Source: Desulfobulbus sp.
GTDB lineage: Bacteria; Desulfobacterota; Desulfobulbia; Desulfobulbales; Desulfobulbaceae
Direction of reading: 5' to 3'
Length of the DNA: 5,984 nt
Assembly: GCA_028684915.1 (NCBI GenBank)
Contig: JAQUEZ010000333.1
Location: forward strand, 1-5,984
Shown here: positions 5,531 to 5,984 of the stretch, in pieces
Layout: every line of letters starts with the position of its first letter
Position numbering within the stretch: the stretch's first letter is position 1
Position numbers and translations under genes: made by a program
Notes under the pieces: generated by a model
Seen by the model: only the letters and a program-made list of their open reading frames with translations
Told to the model about the DNA's origin: nothing
The model's database searches: none

Positions 5531-5548
5531 TTTTCCGAACCGTTAGGC
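5488..5548 (+). other. attC site 9 (61 bp)
   Basis: The left box is GCATAAC (5488-5494) and the right box GTTAGGC (5542-5548, perfect GTTRRRY). Arms 5497-5512 and 5522-5536 pair with an unpaired A at 5504 in the left arm. It has the same length and same CACCTGAC/GTCAGGTG inner stem as attC 7. The upstream gene's reading frame continues through 43 nt of the site. Confidence 0.94.
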
Positions 5549-5560
5549 AGAAGGAAGAAA

Positions 5561-5565
5561 AAGGA
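5561..5565 (+). promoter_or_regulatory. Ribosome binding site AAGGA
   Basis: AAGGA lies 8 nt before ATG 5574 in a purine-rich leader that begins right after attC 9. It is one of the best-placed ribosome binding sites in the window and supports the start. Confidence 0.7.
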
Positions 5566-5573
5566 TTTGTTTT

Positions 5574-5810
5574 ATGGCAGAGGGAAACAACAATTTTAAC
5601 AACAAGAAAAATTCAAATCGCGAGAGTTGGATTGGCATTGCAGTAGTGTTCCTGTTTGGAGTTGCTTTTATAACAAGAAGTGGCGGATACAGCCTGAAAC
5701 AAAGAACATATATTCATTTTATTGAGTCACCGTATAAAGAGATTATTGGGTCATTAGCAATTCTATTCAGCATCGTCTGGGCAATCTATACCATCAGAAA
5801 CAGAAAGTGA
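5574..5810 (+). CDS. Small membrane protein with two predicted transmembrane segments
   Basis: The 78-aa product has an Asn/Lys-rich polar N-terminus (residues 1-18), hydrophobic segments at about 19-33 and 57-74, and a basic tail (RNRK). With the basic residues at both ends, a hairpin with both termini in the cytoplasm is likely. No family was recognised. The start is well supported by AAGGA at 5561-5565. The gene ends 2 nt before attC 10, and at 318 bp the cassette is the smallest complete one here. Confidence 0.8.
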   Translation: MAEGNNNFNNKKNSNRESWIGIAVVFLFGVAFITRSGGYSLKQRTYIHFIESPYKEIIGSLAILFSIVWAIYTIRNRK

Positions 5811-5812
5811 AT

Positions 5813-5866
5813 GCCTAACCAGGCCGGTGGAGCGGTGAACCCCGCTCACCGCCCACACCGTTGGGT
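5813..5866 (+). other. attC site 10 (54 bp)
   Basis: The left box is GCCTAAC (5813-5819, perfect RYYYAAC) and the right box GTTGGGT (5860-5866, perfect GTTRRRY). Arms 5826-5835 and 5842-5850 pair over 9 bp with one unpaired G, closing a 6-nt loop. The outer sequence matches attC 8. Confidence 0.94.
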
Positions 5867-5872
5867 GAATAA

Positions 5873-5984
5873 ATGACTGAATCAGAAAAACATAAATGTG
5901 AAGAAACCAGCACAACTTCAAAACAGAAGTCCTCGCAAAACTACGAAGGCTTTTTCTGGGGTATTGTTATAGCCTCTTTCGGAA
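5873..5984 (+). CDS. 5' part of a cassette gene, probable membrane protein (truncated by window end)
   Basis: The frame from ATG 5873 stays open to the window edge and encodes 37 residues: a polar, Lys/Glu/Ser-rich N-terminus (MTESEKHKCEETSTT...) followed from about residue 27 by FFWGIVIASFG, the apparent start of a transmembrane segment. GGTGA (5864-5868), partly inside the attC right box, lies 4 nt upstream as a ribosome binding site. The position 6 nt after attC 10 is typical of a cassette gene. The family cannot be assigned from this fragment. Confidence 0.65.
   Translation, partial: MTESEKHKCEETSTTSKQKSSQNYEGFFWGIVIASFG

Larger units (their letters stand above)
1..5984 (+). mobile_element. 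Integron gene-cassette array (internal segment)
   Basis: Ten attC sites separate short open reading frames that all run on the + strand, which is the defining layout of an integron cassette array. Taking the crossover after the first G of each GTTRRRY box, the complete cassettes span 126-1732, 1733-2380, 2381-2961, 2962-3486, 3487-3902, 3903-4339, 4340-4961, 4962-5542 and 5543-5860, with partial cassettes at both ends. Nearly every gene begins within about 80 nt of the preceding attC and ends close to or inside the next one. No integrase, attI or Pc promoter is seen, so these lie outside the window or are absent. There is no gene-free stretch longer than 300 bases. The heterogeneous attC sequences point to a mosaic array assembled from several sources. 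Confidence 0.96.

Noticed and set aside
71..5866. Regularly recurring palindromic repeats as a CRISPR array
   Set aside because: The repeats differ in sequence and length and the intervals are 250-1600 bp containing genes, not short uniform spacers.

Overview
This window is an internal stretch of an integron gene-cassette array. Ten attC recombination sites lie at 71-131, 1688-1738, 2306-2386, 2903-2967, 3431-3492, 3841-3908, 4285-4345, 4895-4967, 5488-5548 and 5813-5866. Each has an RYYYAAC-like left box, an imperfect inverted repeat (in most sites with a single unpaired base in one arm) and a GTTRRRY-like right box. They delimit nine complete cassettes, the end of a tenth upstream (1-125) and the start of another downstream (5861-5984). 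All cassettes and genes face the + strand. No integrase gene, attI site or clear promoter is visible, so this is not the start of the array.

The organism is probably a Gram-negative bacterium: one gene encodes a canonical lipoprotein with an Asn at +2, another has a Sec signal peptide, and Shine-Dalgarno-like sequences precede several starts. The attC sites vary in length (51-81 bp) and fall into at least three or four sequence subfamilies. That suits a mosaic chromosomal or environmental integron rather than a Vibrio-type array with uniform repeats. The species cannot be named from this sequence.

Layout. Cassette 1 (126-1732) is the largest and the only one with two genes: an unrecognised 188-aa protein overlapping by ATGA a 323-aa DUF2971-family protein. 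Cassette 2 (1733-2380) encodes an Imm42-like immunity protein with no toxin beside it. Cassette 3 (2381-2961) encodes a lipoprotein. Cassettes 4 (2962-3486) and 5 (3487-3902) encode small three-segment membrane proteins. Cassette 6 (3903-4339) encodes a 106-aa soluble protein with one propeller-blade-like motif. Cassette 7 (4340-4961) encodes an unrecognised 157-aa protein. Cassette 8 (4962-5542) encodes an exported protein whose last residues are encoded by its own attC. Cassette 9 (5543-5860) encodes a 78-aa membrane protein. Cassette 10, cut by the window end, starts another probable membrane protein.

The genes are not expected to form one pathway, because cassettes are mobilised independently. 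The exception is the translationally coupled pair in cassette 1, which moves as a unit and is the best candidate for an undescribed two-component system. The repeated presence of envelope proteins and an orphan immunity protein fits a reservoir of surface-modifying and protective functions, but that is inference.
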